Below are positions 23,675 through 35,025 of a stretch of DNA of 64,000 nucleotides, in pieces. Under the pieces are notes generated by a model. The model made no database searches. It was not told the origin of the DNA and worked only from the letters and a program-made list of their open reading frames with translations. The position numbers and the translations under genes were made by a program. Source of the stretch: Papaver somniferum (Eukaryota; Streptophyta; Magnoliopsida; Ranunculales; Papaveraceae); NCBI RefSeq assembly GCF_003573695.1, contig NC_039361.1, forward strand, positions 40,717,393-40,781,392, read 5' to 3'. The number at the start of each line of letters is the position of its first letter. Position 1 is the first letter of the stretch.

Positions 23675-24084
23675 GTGAGTTAAGTTGAAGTATGACAGTA
23701 CTGAGAAACTCAAACTGCACCCAGAAGAATCTTCTCTTAATGTACCAGACCCTTGATCAAACAACTTAGTATTACCTCTTCGTGACAATTTCATAAGCAT
23801 TTTACCACGATCACTATAGTCCATATCTATAACAAACACCCACTCATATGAATTCAGAAAACACGGTTTGAGTTGGTTCCAGTATATAAGAGCTAGCGGT
23901 TTGGGAAGGTGCAAGAAGAACTGAACTGTTGAAAGGTAAAATGGAGTTCTAGCAGTTGTGGGAGATGAAGTTATAGACATTAGAAGATTTTTAACTTATT
24001 CTGCAACCAATTACCTTCTTGTATATTAACTATATCCATTAGTGGCTCCACATAGAAAATCCATGCATCAGTGGGAATTAACAT
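23675..24084 (-). pseudogene. Element C internal segment between two nested insertions
   Basis: This 410-bp piece of element C is bounded by the GTGAG duplication of the Athila element and the AACAT duplication of element A. A minus-strand frame (23,672-23,980) gives about 100 residues including NSYEWVFVIDMDYSDRGKML. No family was recognised. It links the 5' and 3' halves of the element C coding region. Confidence 0.4.
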
Positions 24085-24603
24085 TGAAAAAGCGGGGATC
24101 TAACAACACCACCTAATATTTCGCTTAGCAATCTGTATGGACTAACTCCGAAACACTTACTAGAGAATTAACTAGACAGTCAGACTCAATCTAGATAAAA
24201 GTATCTCAAGGAGTTAATATCTCAATCTCTCGATTTGATCTTTACTCAAGCAAATAGAAATCTGCGAGTCTTTATCAAAGAGAGATAACTTGGACGGTAC
24301 CAAAGACCAATATCCAAGTAAAAATCAATTTAAATCAACAACCTAAAAGGTCGGATATTATAATTGATTGATTAACGCACAACCTGTGATATTTCAATTA
24401 TATAAACAAATAGAATGCCGAAATAGAAATAACACAAACACCATAAATTTTGTTAACGAGGAAACCACAAATGCAGAAAAACCACGGGACCTAGTCCAGA
24501 TTGAATATACATTGTATTAAGCCGCTACAGACACTAGCCTACTACAAGCTAACTTCGGACTAGACTATAGTTGAACCCCAATCAGTCTCCCACTGATCCA
24601 AGG
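24085..24603 (-). repeat. Element A left (3') LTR, first part
   Basis: 519 bp matching the start of the right LTR (45,076 onward) and of the solo LTR at 1505. The match stops at the CAAGG site (24,599-24,603), where the Tat element is inserted, and resumes at 39,537. Confidence 0.85.
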
Positions 24604-27600
24604 TGTAGATGGGGAAAACGATTTGCTGGTTTTCACGGAATTGAGGAGACGACCGTACGGAGGAGACTCCTTGAACCGAGCGAAATGTTCAACCTCACAC
24701 AGATGGACCGCTGCAAAGGGGGTGCTTTGAATTCGAGAGATCAATCTGTAGTACTCCGGCCTAAACCAAGTCAATGGTCGTTCCAGAGTAAATTCGGTCA
24801 CAAGAGAGGATGGGTTGATCTGTAGGAGGGAAGCTGAGAAATGTGTGGAATCAATGGTAATTCAAGATTGTGGGTGTGTTGTGAATTCTGAATATGATAA
24901 GTTCTGAATGATTGAAATTGCTCAGTTGAGAGTAATTGCTCAATTGATGAGTTGTTGATCTCCTATTGTCAGTTTGTCGTGAGATTGATGATGTTCTCTT
25001 GTTTTCAATCATGATTCAGAAACTTATTTATACTGCTGGAATTGTAGACACCATGATTCCATGAAGTGTGACAGTTGATGGAATCAAGGAGTGGGGAAAT
25101 GAAAATCGTGTTTAAAACCAGTTGCTCATCATGCGGAGACTTGGTTAATTTTCCACCCACTACTTTGTTAATCCCTTCAACTGATTGCACGACTTGCTCA
25201 CATTCCATCGTGTGTTTGAACACACGTGTCGTAGACCGCCAGACCAAAACCCTAGTTGATATCCCCCCAAATGACACGATTGACGTCTCGTGGTTAATTT
25301 AGTCAGTTGCTGACTTGGTAAATTGACGGGACGATGAGTCCATGTATTTGCTGAGTTGAACACGATTTTGCAGAATGTTCTGAAACTCATGAATTGAACG
25401 TGCATGTTGAAACAGAGACGTGATCAAGTTGAGAAAAGTATTTCTCATTCGATGAATCGATGAATTGTTGAATAATGAGAATTGACAAATATTCCTTGGT
25501 TTGAGCAAATATTGCTAGTTCGAGCAAATATTGCTAGTTCGAGCAAGTATTGCTCATTTGATAAACTGTTGGTAGAATGACCGAATAAAATATTAATTTA
25601 AGTTACTGACTGCTGGGTCGAGCAAAATAAAATAAATGTTAATTATGAAATTAACGTAAAATTATCAGAGTATTTGAATCTGCTCAGAATTGTATTTCTG
25701 CAGAACTCTGGATTCAAAACCCTAATTTTATCAAAATAATGATTTATTGCAAATAAATGCAAAGTGAAGCAAGGACCGGCCGCATGGGATGACGAGTTCA
25801 CCATGTGTGTCCATATGATTGAATGAGCGAAAATACCAAAGTCCCTGAGGACCAGTTTGGTGAAAAAATGTTCAAATGCTGGTTTAATCATTTATTAAAA
25901 TAATGCTCGTGTGAGCGACACATAATAAAACCTGAGGGACAGACCAAGAGGTCATGGGACTGGCTTTTGGTGGCTGAGGGACCAAATATGAGCAAACTTC
26001 CAATTGTTTGGAAAGAGTTTTAACCTAATATGAGCAACTGAGCAAATTAGGTAAAAATCATTGAAGCATGTGGAACCAGTTGTGTGCAAGCCTCAGGGTC
26101 ACCCTTGGTCGGTCAAGGGGATGTGCCCGTGTCACCACAGTGCCCGCGCTTCAGTTCTGAGAATTTTGATATTTTCTGGTGCACGTTTGAGCAACATTTG
26201 GAGAAAATATGCAAAATTCATGGTTTTGCTGAAACTGGGGAAAATACATGAGATGAGGGAAAATAAATAAAACAGGGGTGTGGGACCGTCCATGGCTAGG
26301 GCATGGCCGGACGGCTGACAAGCACGGTCCCACATACTTCCCAGTTTTATGTAATTTTATGTATTTTCTCTGATTTAAGGGAAATTCCATGAAACCGGAG
26401 AGTTTGATAAAATTAGGGAACTTCCATGAGATGAGAGATATATAAATAAAATAGGGAATGAGAGTGTGAGACCGGCAATGGCCGAGGCATGGTCGGCCGG
26501 CCATGGGCGCGGGTCCCCAGGCACTCTTCCCAATTTTATAAAGTTTTCATGATTTTAGAGAATTTTCATAAAATCAAAGAGATTTGTTGAAATCAGGATA
26601 TTTTGTTGAAATCAGGGAGTTTTCAAGGAATTAGGAAACAAAACACCAAATAATAATAAAATAACATGCGTGTGGGACCGGCTAGAGCCCGGTCCCACAA
26701 GCTTTTCCTAATTTTTTTAATATTTTCTATGATTTTAGAGAAAATACATGGAATTAGGTAATTTTCATGGTTTTAGGGAAAATTCATGAAATCAGGGAAT
26801 TTTCATAATTTAAGAGAAATAATAATAATAAAAAAATAATGGGGACGTGAGGTGTGGGATCGGCCAAGGCATGGCCGGCCGGCTGGTGCTCGGTCCCGCG
26901 ACACCTTTCCCTAATTTTATCATTTTTGGTAAAATCATGAGATTAGATAATTTCTTTGAAATAAAGGAGATTTGCTCGAACGAGAGAATTTTTGTGAGAT
27001 TAGAGAAAATAATAAAATATGATAAAATATAAAATTGGGCGCGGGACTGTCACGGCATGACTGGCCGGCTGATGATCCCAGCCCCTTGGCGCCTTTGCTA
27101 ATATTTTATTATTATTTTTTTTCTTTCATATTTTGCATAGGTTCATCGTTTCGTCGTATTTTGAAATACTCGTTCGTACGACGATTGTTAGTGCATCATC
27201 GTTGAATACACTTGCACCATTTAAATCGGGGCTTACTCGGAGGTAGCTCAGACGCACGTGTGTTGAATATTTATTACTAACCCATGAAATTCTGCTGGGA
27301 AGAACCATGGATTGGAGTAATGAAGTATTACGAAAATATTTGTATATTTTCAGAAAATATCTGAATTTTTTCATAAATTCAATGGATGAATCCAAGAATT
27401 TTAAGAATAATTAACTGATGGATCTATACTAGCAGAGCAAGCTGTCTAGGAGCATTAATTATTCCGATATGAGCTTGATGGAGCTTCATATCCTTTATAT
27501 AGTTAGGGAAAACTGTTGTTTGTATCCTGAAGACGTTATCGCTCTATACTAGCAGAGCAAGCTGTCTAGGAGCCGTCAATCTCGTGATTCTATATAGAAA

Positions 27601-27806
27601 TAGTTACTGAAGTGTCCAGTATTCATGAGAAATGCTGTTGTCCAGCCGAGAGACTACATATCTGCATGTACTCTGAGAGACAGTATTCTCAGTCAGAGGT
27701 TCGATGAGAGACTCGTGTCTCAATACTCGTGTCTGATTACTGGATCAGAGGTTCGTATAATTATGGGTTTATGATTTTAGCCTTTGTCGAAAATCCACCA
27801 TCTATA
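24604..27806 (-). repeat. Tat copy 2 3' LTR (left, 3.2 kb)
   Basis: Closely similar to 36,384-39,531 over its length, with indels. A 22-bp unit ('ttgctagttcgagcaaatat'-type, about 25,502-25,550) has one more copy here than in the right LTR. The stretch near 26,395-26,430 is absent on the right, and module 3 of the hairpin array is shortened on the left. A TATA-like box for minus-strand reading (TATAAATAAG) lies at about 25,022-25,031. No coding sequence was accepted. Confidence 0.85.
26265..27085. repeat. About 190-bp modules with GTGGGACCG/CGGTCCCAC stems in left Tat LTR
   Basis: Five modules, at about 26,278, 26,467, 26,668, 26,852 and 27,033. Each has a GC-rich block framed by a GTGTGGGACCG-type arm and a CGGTCCCACA-type arm. 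Between the arms lies a GGCATGGCCGGCCGG-type core that is itself nearly palindromic. An AT-rich spacer containing 'ttccctaattttat' separates modules. The third module has lost its GGCATGACCGGCCGG core. Confidence 0.75.
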
Positions 27807-28106
27807 TTAAGTACCCTGCTTGGTGAGGAAAGCCGTGTTCCTCAGACAGCATTGAATGGTGATTTTCCGGCCATAACAATATAAGTAATTGAACTTAGTC
27901 CTAAGTTAAGACGTTACCGAATTTCGACTGAATGAGCAAACCGTGGTTTTAGCAAAAACCCCTGTGGAATAATAGAGCGTCATCCAGCGAGTATAAATTG
28001 GTGTAGAACCGCTGATTTGATGATGGAACCTTGGTCAGTTTAGGATTCATGGGCCGGGCCCGATAAGGAAATCCTTATGAAATTAGGTTTTGGAAATAAA
28101 ATTTGA
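27807..28106 (+). other. Non-coding DNA between Tat 3' LTR and the antisense gene
   Basis: 300 bp with no ORF of interest, upstream of a TATA box that points to the right. No convincing polypurine tract for the minus-strand element could be seen next to the LTR. It may hold upstream control sequences of the antisense gene. Confidence 0.4.
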
Positions 28107-28116
28107 TATAAAAGGG
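28107..28116 (+). promoter_or_regulatory. TATA box of antisense PMD gene
   Basis: TATAAAAGGG lies in an AT-rich setting. It is followed by a plausible 5' UTR exon that ends in CCAG|GTGAGT at 28,276/28,277. Its orientation is opposite to the retrotransposon. It is well placed as the core promoter of the PMD gene starting at 29,111. Confidence 0.55.
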
Positions 28117-28129
28117 AATTAATCCTTTT

Positions 28130-29097
28130 TTTTTTAATTTTATTTCACCTTGACTGACCACCACCTTCATCAATTCACCATTTCCCTCACGTCACCAGCA
28201 GGAGAAAGTAAAAAAAAAATCGCTGGACTTTGCTGCCATCCGGACGCCGCCGATCGTCCGTACGGCCGCCGACCAGGTGAGTCCATTTTTTTTTGCTGAT
28301 GTTATGAGTTTCATGAATTGATCATGTTTGATTTATATATACACGTGCATATATTAGTATGAGTTTTGTTGAAAACCCTCGTTTTTGAAAACGTGTGTTC
28401 GTTCGATCGTTAGTTTTGAAAACTAATAAAAATCCTTGATTTAGGAGAGATTTTTTTTTGTATATGAACCTAAGTCCTGTGACAAAACATATCTTATGAG
28501 CTTTCATGTGGATTAAGATTTTATCATAAAAGGTATGATTTTTCACAAAACCGAAATAAACCTCGTTTTAGAGAATAATGCTCATACGAGAAAAAATATA
28601 TATTTTTTTTTTAGATATATGCAGCCGTGACATATTATGATGACATATTTCATTCATATGAATTTGTTTTCATTAGATAAAATCTTTGAAAATTTATGTG
28701 AGCAAGTTGCATTAATCATTGTTTCGAGAGATCAAAACGTGGATTTTGAGTAATCCTCAAAGCTAGACAACATATTTATGATGAAATATTGTATTGTTGT
28801 AAACTTCATAGGTCAATTGTATGAATGTTCACATTATGAAAATTGTGTCCATGATTTTATGAAAAATCAGTTTTTGGAAATTATTAAAGTCTCGTTCGTT
28901 ATTGCAGGTTTCAGAGAACGAACTGACTTTAGCGTGTTAACTCTTACGGCACGTCCACTATTGTTAGTAGAATTGTAAATATGTAAGAGTTCAGAGTTAC
29001 CATTTTGTAGATACTGGTATTTCCATTTGCATGATTCCATCACCTTGTCGAATTTGTATTCAGATGACTGAAGTAAAATATTGTGTGAATTTTACAG
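28130..29097 (+). other. 5' UTR exon and intron of antisense PMD gene
   Basis: A GC-richer stretch (28,150-28,276) ends in the consensus donor GACCAG|GTGAGT. The next 820 bp are AT-rich and end in GAATTTTACAG (acceptor at 29,096-29,097), 13 bases before the ATG at 29,111. Donor, acceptor and composition contrast support a 5' UTR intron. An alternative acceptor exists at about 28,907 (TTATTGCAG). Confidence 0.5.
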
Positions 29098-29110
29098 CTG
29101 CTTCGCAAGG

Positions 29111-30768
29111 ATGTCTGATTCTCCAGCTAATGATGCTTCCAGAGACGAAATGTGTGTAGATGATGACATCTCCAAGAAGAAACGTGTATGGATGAGACTT
29201 CTATTGGTGGAGAAGAAGAAACACCTGGAATTAAGAATGTTCCGAACATAGATGATGCATTTTTTAAGGTTCAGGAAATTGAAAATCGTCTCAAGTCCCC
29301 AGTATATCGTCTTTTGATTAACCCCCGAACGGTTATTCAAAAGAAACTGGTGACTCCTTGAGCTACTATCCGGTTTTGTGTTGAAAGAGGTCTCTTCCAA
29401 GCTTCAATGATTGAATTCAAACTCTCTCGACGACCCTTAGAAAAGTCTTCTGGATGGGCGAGGCATATGCTGGGATTTCCTCGTGTTAGAGCTATGCTGG
29501 ATAGAGCACAAGTTACTAAGGCCGTCCAGACATTTGGAGATTTATATCTTTCATGATGCACGAGGTATTGTGGATCTTCTTGCTCGTTGGTGCATTCCGA
29601 CTCGTACCTTTATATGCAGCTGGGGAGAGTTCACTATTACCTTGGAAGATGTAGTTTCTTTATTGCATCTTCCAATTACAGGTAATTTTCCTTGATAACT
29701 TTCAACGGCGGAGGAGAAAGCAGTTTCCAAAAATTTAACAGCTGAGATGGAGAGAATTAACAAGGTTTATGGAAAAGGTTGTTATGATCATTGGTTGACA
29801 CACTGGTGGCCACGAGACATCCCTCTTGATGAACCCGATGATATGTTGTCTATTGCTGCTTTCTTGTGCTTATGGATGTCCAGGGACGTGTTTGAGGACG
29901 CCGGAACTTTGTTGAAGCCATTTGTAATCCCTTTCTCTATTAAGATGGCTCAAGGTGAACAACTTCCAATAGGTAGCTTATTTTTGGGCTCTTTGTATTC
30001 TAACCTGGACTCTTTGGTTATAGACTCCAGTGTTTCGAACGGCTTTATGAAGATTGAATGTTACGCCAACACGATGTTTCTTCAAGCTTTAATGTGGGAA
30101 CGCTTCAAAAGTTATGCACCTATCCCCCGTAGTATCTTGCAAGGAATGAACGTTGTTGATTCTCGCCGTATATTTACAGAGAAGGACAATGCCAGAATTA
30201 TGCGCTGGTCTACGAAACAACCTCAATCCAAGATACGATGAGTCTGAGTTTAATTTCCTTCCTTGGGTGCTAATTCCTCCTCATGTTTCTCAATTGATAA
30301 CTTCCAATGCTGGAGAAAGTAAGTATTTGAAATCCGGTGCTGACTTGAGCGACGGCAAGAGATCCTTTATGCTGAGTTGTACTCCTGGTCATCTGATATC
30401 AGCAACATATGGAGGCTTTTCGGTGGAGGAGTACAACATTGACAGAGTCTCCCGTCAAATGGGCATGAACCAATGTGTCCCAAGTTTCCGGAGGAGAAAA
30501 CCACCAGTGGAATTGCTGAAAACCTGCTTGGATCATACACATGTTGAAGGAAGCTCCTATCGGTTCCCTTGTACTGAACGAACCACATATGTGACTCCAG
30601 GTTACATAGATTTTTTGGATCAGCAGCTTGAGCGTCTACATAATTACGTGATGGTTGCTCAACCTTTAGTGAAAGAGCCTCCTTCTGCTGAGATGAGTGC
30701 ATCTCGTCCAAGATTGAGGCATATTTCTGGTGGTGATAAACGAAAGACATCTCCAGGAAGTTCACCGG
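29111..30768 (+). pseudogene. PMD protein gene of Tat element, main exon
   Basis: Starts MSDSPANDASRDEM. Conserved PMD blocks follow: DLLARWCIPTRTFICSWGEF then TITLEDVVSLLHLPITG (about 29,580-29,690), DHWLTHWWPRDI (29,790), FLCLWMSRDVFEDAGTLLKP (29,860) and ATYGGFSVEEYNIDRVSRQMG (about 30,400). PMD is a transposon-associated domain of unknown biochemical role; its host relatives (MAIN/MAIL1) act in transposon silencing and genome stability. The frame changes near 29,190, 29,550 and 30,220, with stops at about 29,250, 29,364 and 29,694, so this copy is decayed. The exon ends at a plausible donor, 30,768/30,769. Confidence 0.75.
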
Positions 30769-30841
30769 TACATATCCTTTGCATATTCTCCATGTATCTC
30801 ATATCATTGTCTTCAACTATCATATCAATTCCCTTTTGCAG

Positions 30842-32571
30842 GATGGTCGTGCTGTGAGACCTCGAATTGAAGTGAATTTCGCGGAAGCGGAGACAATCGT
30901 TCATGGTGGAGAGGGCAGGAGTAAGAATTGCAAGTTGTTGCCTAACACCATAAAATCTCCAGCCGTCTTTTTGGTGAGTTGTTAGCACTTCTCCGCTATG
31001 ACTTCTTCCATCCGTATTACTAGGATCATAAAACCAAATTTGTTTATTGGTTACAGAAATTTTCCCCATCAAGTATTGATGGTCTTCTATTCTCTGTTGA
31101 TGGGCAGACAATTTCTGATTTGAGCATTGAAAACAACGTAAGTATTTCTTCACATAACCGCGCACAATGCTTTGTATAAAATAATTGATTGTTTGAGAAT
31201 GTGTCTAGGAGGATGTTGCTACGGAAGTGGAGAGTGCGGACGCCCGTTAATCTTCGGAGAATGGAGATAAAGAGAATTATCAAAGTTCGAAACCGAATGA
31301 AAGCGATGAGCCTCTTGACGTTGACACGGGCAACTCCAACTCCTTGAATGCTTCGGAGATCCCCCAAGTAAGTATTTCTCCTGTAACCTCTTAATAGAAG
31401 TATGAAATTGCTGATTTGTGAGTGAATGAATGAGAATCCATGTGAATATGCATGTAATTTCGGTGAAATACGTCGTCAGAAAATTTCAGGCTTCAGTTTT
31501 TTAATGAAAACACCGTATTGATGGTCTTCTATTCTCTGTTGATGGGCATACAATTTCTGATTCTCTGTTGATGGGCAGACAATTTCTGATTCTCTGTTGA
31601 TGGGCTTCAGTTTTTTAATCAAGTATTGATGGTCTTCTATTCTCTGTTGATGGGCAGACAATTTCTGATTTGAGCATTGAAAACAACGTAAGTATTTCTT
31701 CACATAACCGCGCACAATGCTTTGTATAAAATAATTGATTGTTTGAGAATGTGTCTAGGAGGATGTTGCTACGGAAGTGGAGAGTGCGGACGCCCGTTAA
31801 TCTTCGGAGAATGGAGATAAAGAGAATTCTCAAAGTTCGAAACCGAATGAAAGCGATGAGCCTCTTGACGTTGACACGGGCAACTCCAACTCCTTGAATG
31901 CTTCGGAGATCCCCCAAGTAAGTATTTCTCCTGTAACCTATTAATAGAAGTATGAAATTGCTGATTTGTGAGTGAATGAATGAGAATCCATGTGAATATG
32001 CATGTAATTTCGGTGAAATACGTCGTCAGAAAATTTCAGGCTTCAGTTTTTTAATGAAAACACCGTAAAACCTTCGTCCGGACTCGGATTTTCAATGTTT
32101 GCATATGTATCCTCAAGCCCAGGAAATTTCCAAGCTTTTTGAAAGAAGAATTTTAATTTTTGAGCACTTTCAGGGCCTGAAAAAGGCGAAATAGTAAACT
32201 TCCAGGAGACTTTCAGAACTTTTTCAGATGGTATGTTTCCCGATGTTTTGGACACATCTCCTTGATCGTTCATTGGATTGTTATGAAATTTTGACACATT
32301 GTAGAGGAAATCCATACAAAGAGAATGGTGTATAGCCCATCCTAATATTCCTTGTAGATTGCTCCCAGTTCGTATTTTAGTTCAGAGCAGAGTACAGTTT
32401 CTTCTGACGATATTACCGAAAACGTATTTTCATGACTTTCATGCTATTTGTTCATATCTTGGGTACATGATTATGAACTTTGATGATGTTGCATGACTTG
32501 TATACTGAATTTTATAATTTTACTTGGTTTCATTATTATATGACTCTAACCTCATGTAATCTTCGTATTAG
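30842..32571 (+). pseudogene. Middle exons of antisense PMD gene, with a duplicated exon pair
   Basis: Predicted exons lie between AG and GT sites: 30,842-30,973 (after TTTTGCAG), 31,057-31,137 (SIDGLLFSVDGQTISDLSIE; donor GTAAGT) and 31,209-31,367 (an acidic stretch with ENGDKENYQSSKPNESDEP; donor GTAAGT). The last two exons and their introns recur at about 31,621-31,917 because of a 550-bp tandem duplication. Both copies share the same in-frame TAA after SADAR. Splice sites were judged by eye. Confidence 0.5.
31071..32067. repeat. 550-bp tandem duplication inside the antisense PMD gene
   Basis: The blocks 31,071-31,515 and 31,621-32,067 are nearly identical (offset 550 bp). Single differences include 'gagaattatcaaag' against 'gagaattctcaaag' and 'aacctcttaatag' against 'aacctattaatag'. 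Between them (31,516-31,620) are three short direct repeats of a 29-bp unit containing 'attctctgttgatgggc' taken from the exon itself. The near identity points to a recent event. Confidence 0.85.
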
Positions 32572-33315
32572 GTGGCGAATCCCGAAGTTGAGGATATTGA
32601 AACCAATGAAGATAACTCGAACTGTCCTGGAGTTATTGATGAAGAGACAACCATCCCTGAACTTCAAGGCCATGAGAAGGTTGTCACTGAAGTCATGGAA
32701 ACCCAGGTTGTTGCTACTTCAGTAATAGAAGAAACCGAAACACCAGAGAACACTGAAGAAATTGCTGCCCCAATTGTAGAAGTTGCTCCAGTAATTGAGA
32801 AACGTATAGTAGTGCATGAATACCCAAGTGCAGGAGTTGCCTTTGATCCTACGTTTGATGCTTTACTCCCGTATCACGAACTAGTTGGTGGATTCAGCGT
32901 CCCCATTGGATATGCAGGTTTGTATGAGAAAATATGGAAGAAGTTTGGTCACATGATTGTGGACAGGATTCCTGGGCGTGCTTATGCTTTAACAATGCAA
33001 TTAGGTATCATCTTGCGAGTTGTAAGTGATATATGCACTAGGGCCAGGAACACTGTGACTCCAGATATACTCTTTGATTGGGAGTTTAACTTGGAGAACT
33101 CAGAGAGACTTGGCTTCAATGTGAAGTGACTTCGCAAGCAGATAAACGCTATCAAGAACTCATGTGAGAATAACATACCCTTTCCAAATGTTGTTGTGAT
33201 GGAGAAGGAAGACAAGATTGCTAGGATGACTGAGGAGTTGAACAAGGAGAATGCGGCTTTGCAAGTGTTGAAGGATGCAGAGGAGCGAAAATCTTTCTTT
33301 GCTGACTTTCTTTGA
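32572..33315 (+). pseudogene. Last exon of antisense PMD gene, acidic then coiled-coil
   Basis: Begins after ATTAG with VANPEVEDIETNEDNSN and a Glu/Thr/Val-rich acidic stretch. A folded-looking part follows (LVGGFSVPIGYAGLYEKIWK and then RIPGRAYALTMQLGIILRVV). After a TGA at 33,127-33,129 the same frame continues with a Lys/Glu-rich, probably coiled-coil tail (EDKIARMTEELNKENAAL) to a stop at about 33,313. The internal TGA is one base from a sense codon. Such acidic plus coiled-coil tails are common in plant transposon-encoded PMD proteins. Confidence 0.6.
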
Positions 33316-33619
33316 TTTCTTTTCTATAATCTCTTGAACTTCTGAACTTCTGAGAGATGTGAGGTTTACATTTGGGTTTTGAAGCTGGTTTTGGATTGCT
33401 AGATGGTTAAGAATTTTCTTTTGGATTTGATTGAGATTTTCTTTTAAGTAAAACGAACTGAATTTTTTGATAAATTGCTGAATTCAAATACTGATTGCAA
33501 GTTTTGCAAACGTTTTGGAGGAATAGAAATACAATGAAAGAAAATCCTAAATGCCAAATCCAAATGCCATGAATGTTCAAACGCCCAGTACCTCGAATGT
33601 CCAATAATTTCAGACAAAC

Positions 33620-33930
33620 GCCTTAAGCCAATTTTCATGAATTACTGGCAGAGTTCTTCCATCTTTGTTGATCAACTTGTAGTATCCTCCGGTTATGGAT
33701 TTAGCAACCATAAATGGTCCTTCCCAATTGGAGCTCCTTGCAGAGTAGAGATCACGTTTAATTGCCTTAAGAACCAAATCTCCTTCCTAAAATTTGTTCG
33801 GCTTGGTAGTTCGCGCCTTGAATATTTTCTGTTGATTCCATGGTCGTGGTACATATGGACACTCGTGCAGAGGGGAGTATCCGGCATACTGTCGATCATG
33901 TTTAGCTAGGTCTTCAGTAATAAATCTTCA
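33620..33930 (-). pseudogene. Tat integrase C-terminal tail
   Basis: The minus-strand frame through 33,650-33,790 reads SSNWEGPFMVAKSITGGYYK and then DGRTLPVIHENWLK. This is the characteristic C-terminal block of Tat integrases (GPNWEGPY...GG.Y.L...G..LP..WN...L). An in-frame stop precedes EGDLVLKAIKRDLY. The DDE core and zinc finger are not found upstream; instead gag-like sequence adjoins. Only the tail of pol therefore survives. Confidence 0.7.
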
Positions 33931-34305
33931 AATAAAGTGATCGATCCGGAGGGGCTCTGAGTGTAACCATTTAGTGTAATACTGCTGAGGTGAGACTATC
34001 CATTCATAGCTTTTGGCAATTGCCGAGTTGTTAGCAGGGAGAAGTCCCTGGACCAGAGCAGTATATTTGAAAACTGACGATATGGGCACATGGGAATGAA
34101 TAAGACTTGCCTGAGTGCAGAATCTCTTGACGAAAGTGTTTGGATGTTCCCCAGGCCCTTGTGTAAGTTCTTTCAAGGCTTTAACTTCCTCAAGATATTC
34201 GAATGGTGAGACGTCTTCTTTTTCTTCTTATGGGATAGAGGCTTCATCATCAGAGAGATGTGCAGTTGAAGGTGTCAGTGCCACCTTCCCATCGTGAATC
34301 CACGC
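33928..34305 (-). pseudogene. Second gag-like segment downstream of the protease
   Basis: After the ILG end of the protease an in-frame TGA occurs, then a further stop. A readable stretch follows: KALKELTQGPGEHPNTFVKR, and later YTALVQGLLPANNSAIAKSY. This resembles the gag core of the same element (35,205-35,558: LGRMFQRVSENPSDYVKRF, then CINGMLP). It sits where RT should start, so RT appears replaced by a gag-derived block. The similarity was judged by eye and is moderate. Confidence 0.4.
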
Positions 34306-35025
34306 TCATCCAAGAATCATATCATACCCTGGGTCTTCTCGGATTATGAAAAACTTGGTATCAGTGAAGATCAAATTCTCTTTAACTTTGAGAATGATGT
34401 ATCCGCATGCATCTCTGTAAATTCCTTCATGATCTCTGATCGCCATGGGAGCATGTGTAGCTTCCTGTCGAGTAATGCCAGCGGCTCTGAGAGTTTTCAG
34501 AGGGATGATGTTGACGGCAGTGCCGACATCAACAAACGCTCTCCTGAATTTATTTCCTTTGATGTGCACTGTGGTGAGCAGTCCCCAGTCGTACATTTCC
34601 TTGTCTGTTGCTAGAGGCTCAGGAGGTACTTCTGGAATCAGTAGACGTTTTCCAGACACTATGTGGTTCAAAGCTGTGAACATGTCTTTCCTCTGAGCTT
34701 TTGACAAGTATAGCAACTCGCAGACATGTTCAATCAAGGATTGAACCGCTTCTTTGACAGGAGGTTCAAAAATAGTGAAATTTCTGACTGGAAGAGGATT
34801 CTTGTGTACTCCTTCAGTCCCCAAGTTCAGTTCTCCTGATTCGATATTTTCTTTGAATATGCGCTTCAAAGTCTTGCAATCGATTGTGGGGTGGCTGACA
34901 AATCTGTGAAAGCGACAGTACCAAGGATTTTCCATGGCTTCTTCAGTTGGTTCCTTCTTGACATGTGGCAACTTGATTGCACCATCTTGAATCCAAGCAT
35001 CCAGTAATTCGACAACCTCTTCCAT
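34306..35025 (-). CDS. Tat gag C-terminal and protease region
   Basis: A 239-codon frame. The N-terminal part has WYCRFHRFVSHPTIDCKTLK, a C-x2-H-type stretch typical of Tat gag/nucleocapsid. It continues with a VCELLYLSKAQRKDM segment and the protease core FRRAFVDVGTAVNIIPLKTL, ending GYDMILG. The catalytic D-T/S-G appears as D-V-G, with T in place of the following A, a probable loss of activity. The flap motif ILGRAW is cut by a TGA just after ILG at about 34,304. Confidence 0.7.
   Translation of the reverse strand: MEEVVELLDAWIQDGAIKLPHVKKEPTEEAMENPWYCRFHRFVSHPTIDCKTLKRIFKENIESGELNLGTEGVHKNPLPVRNFTIFEPPVKEAVQSLIEHVCELLYLSKAQRKDMFTALNHIVSGKRLLIPEVPPEPLATDKEMYDWGLLTTVHIKGNKFRRAFVDVGTAVNIIPLKTLRAAGITRQEATHAPMAIRDHEGIYRDACGYIILKVKENLIFTDTKFFIIREDPGYDMILG

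Noticed and set aside
26061..26504. Several overlapping 60-120 codon ORFs in the Tat LTRs
   Set aside because: They arise from GC-rich hairpin modules, occur in both LTR copies with frame-breaking differences and show no protein motifs.
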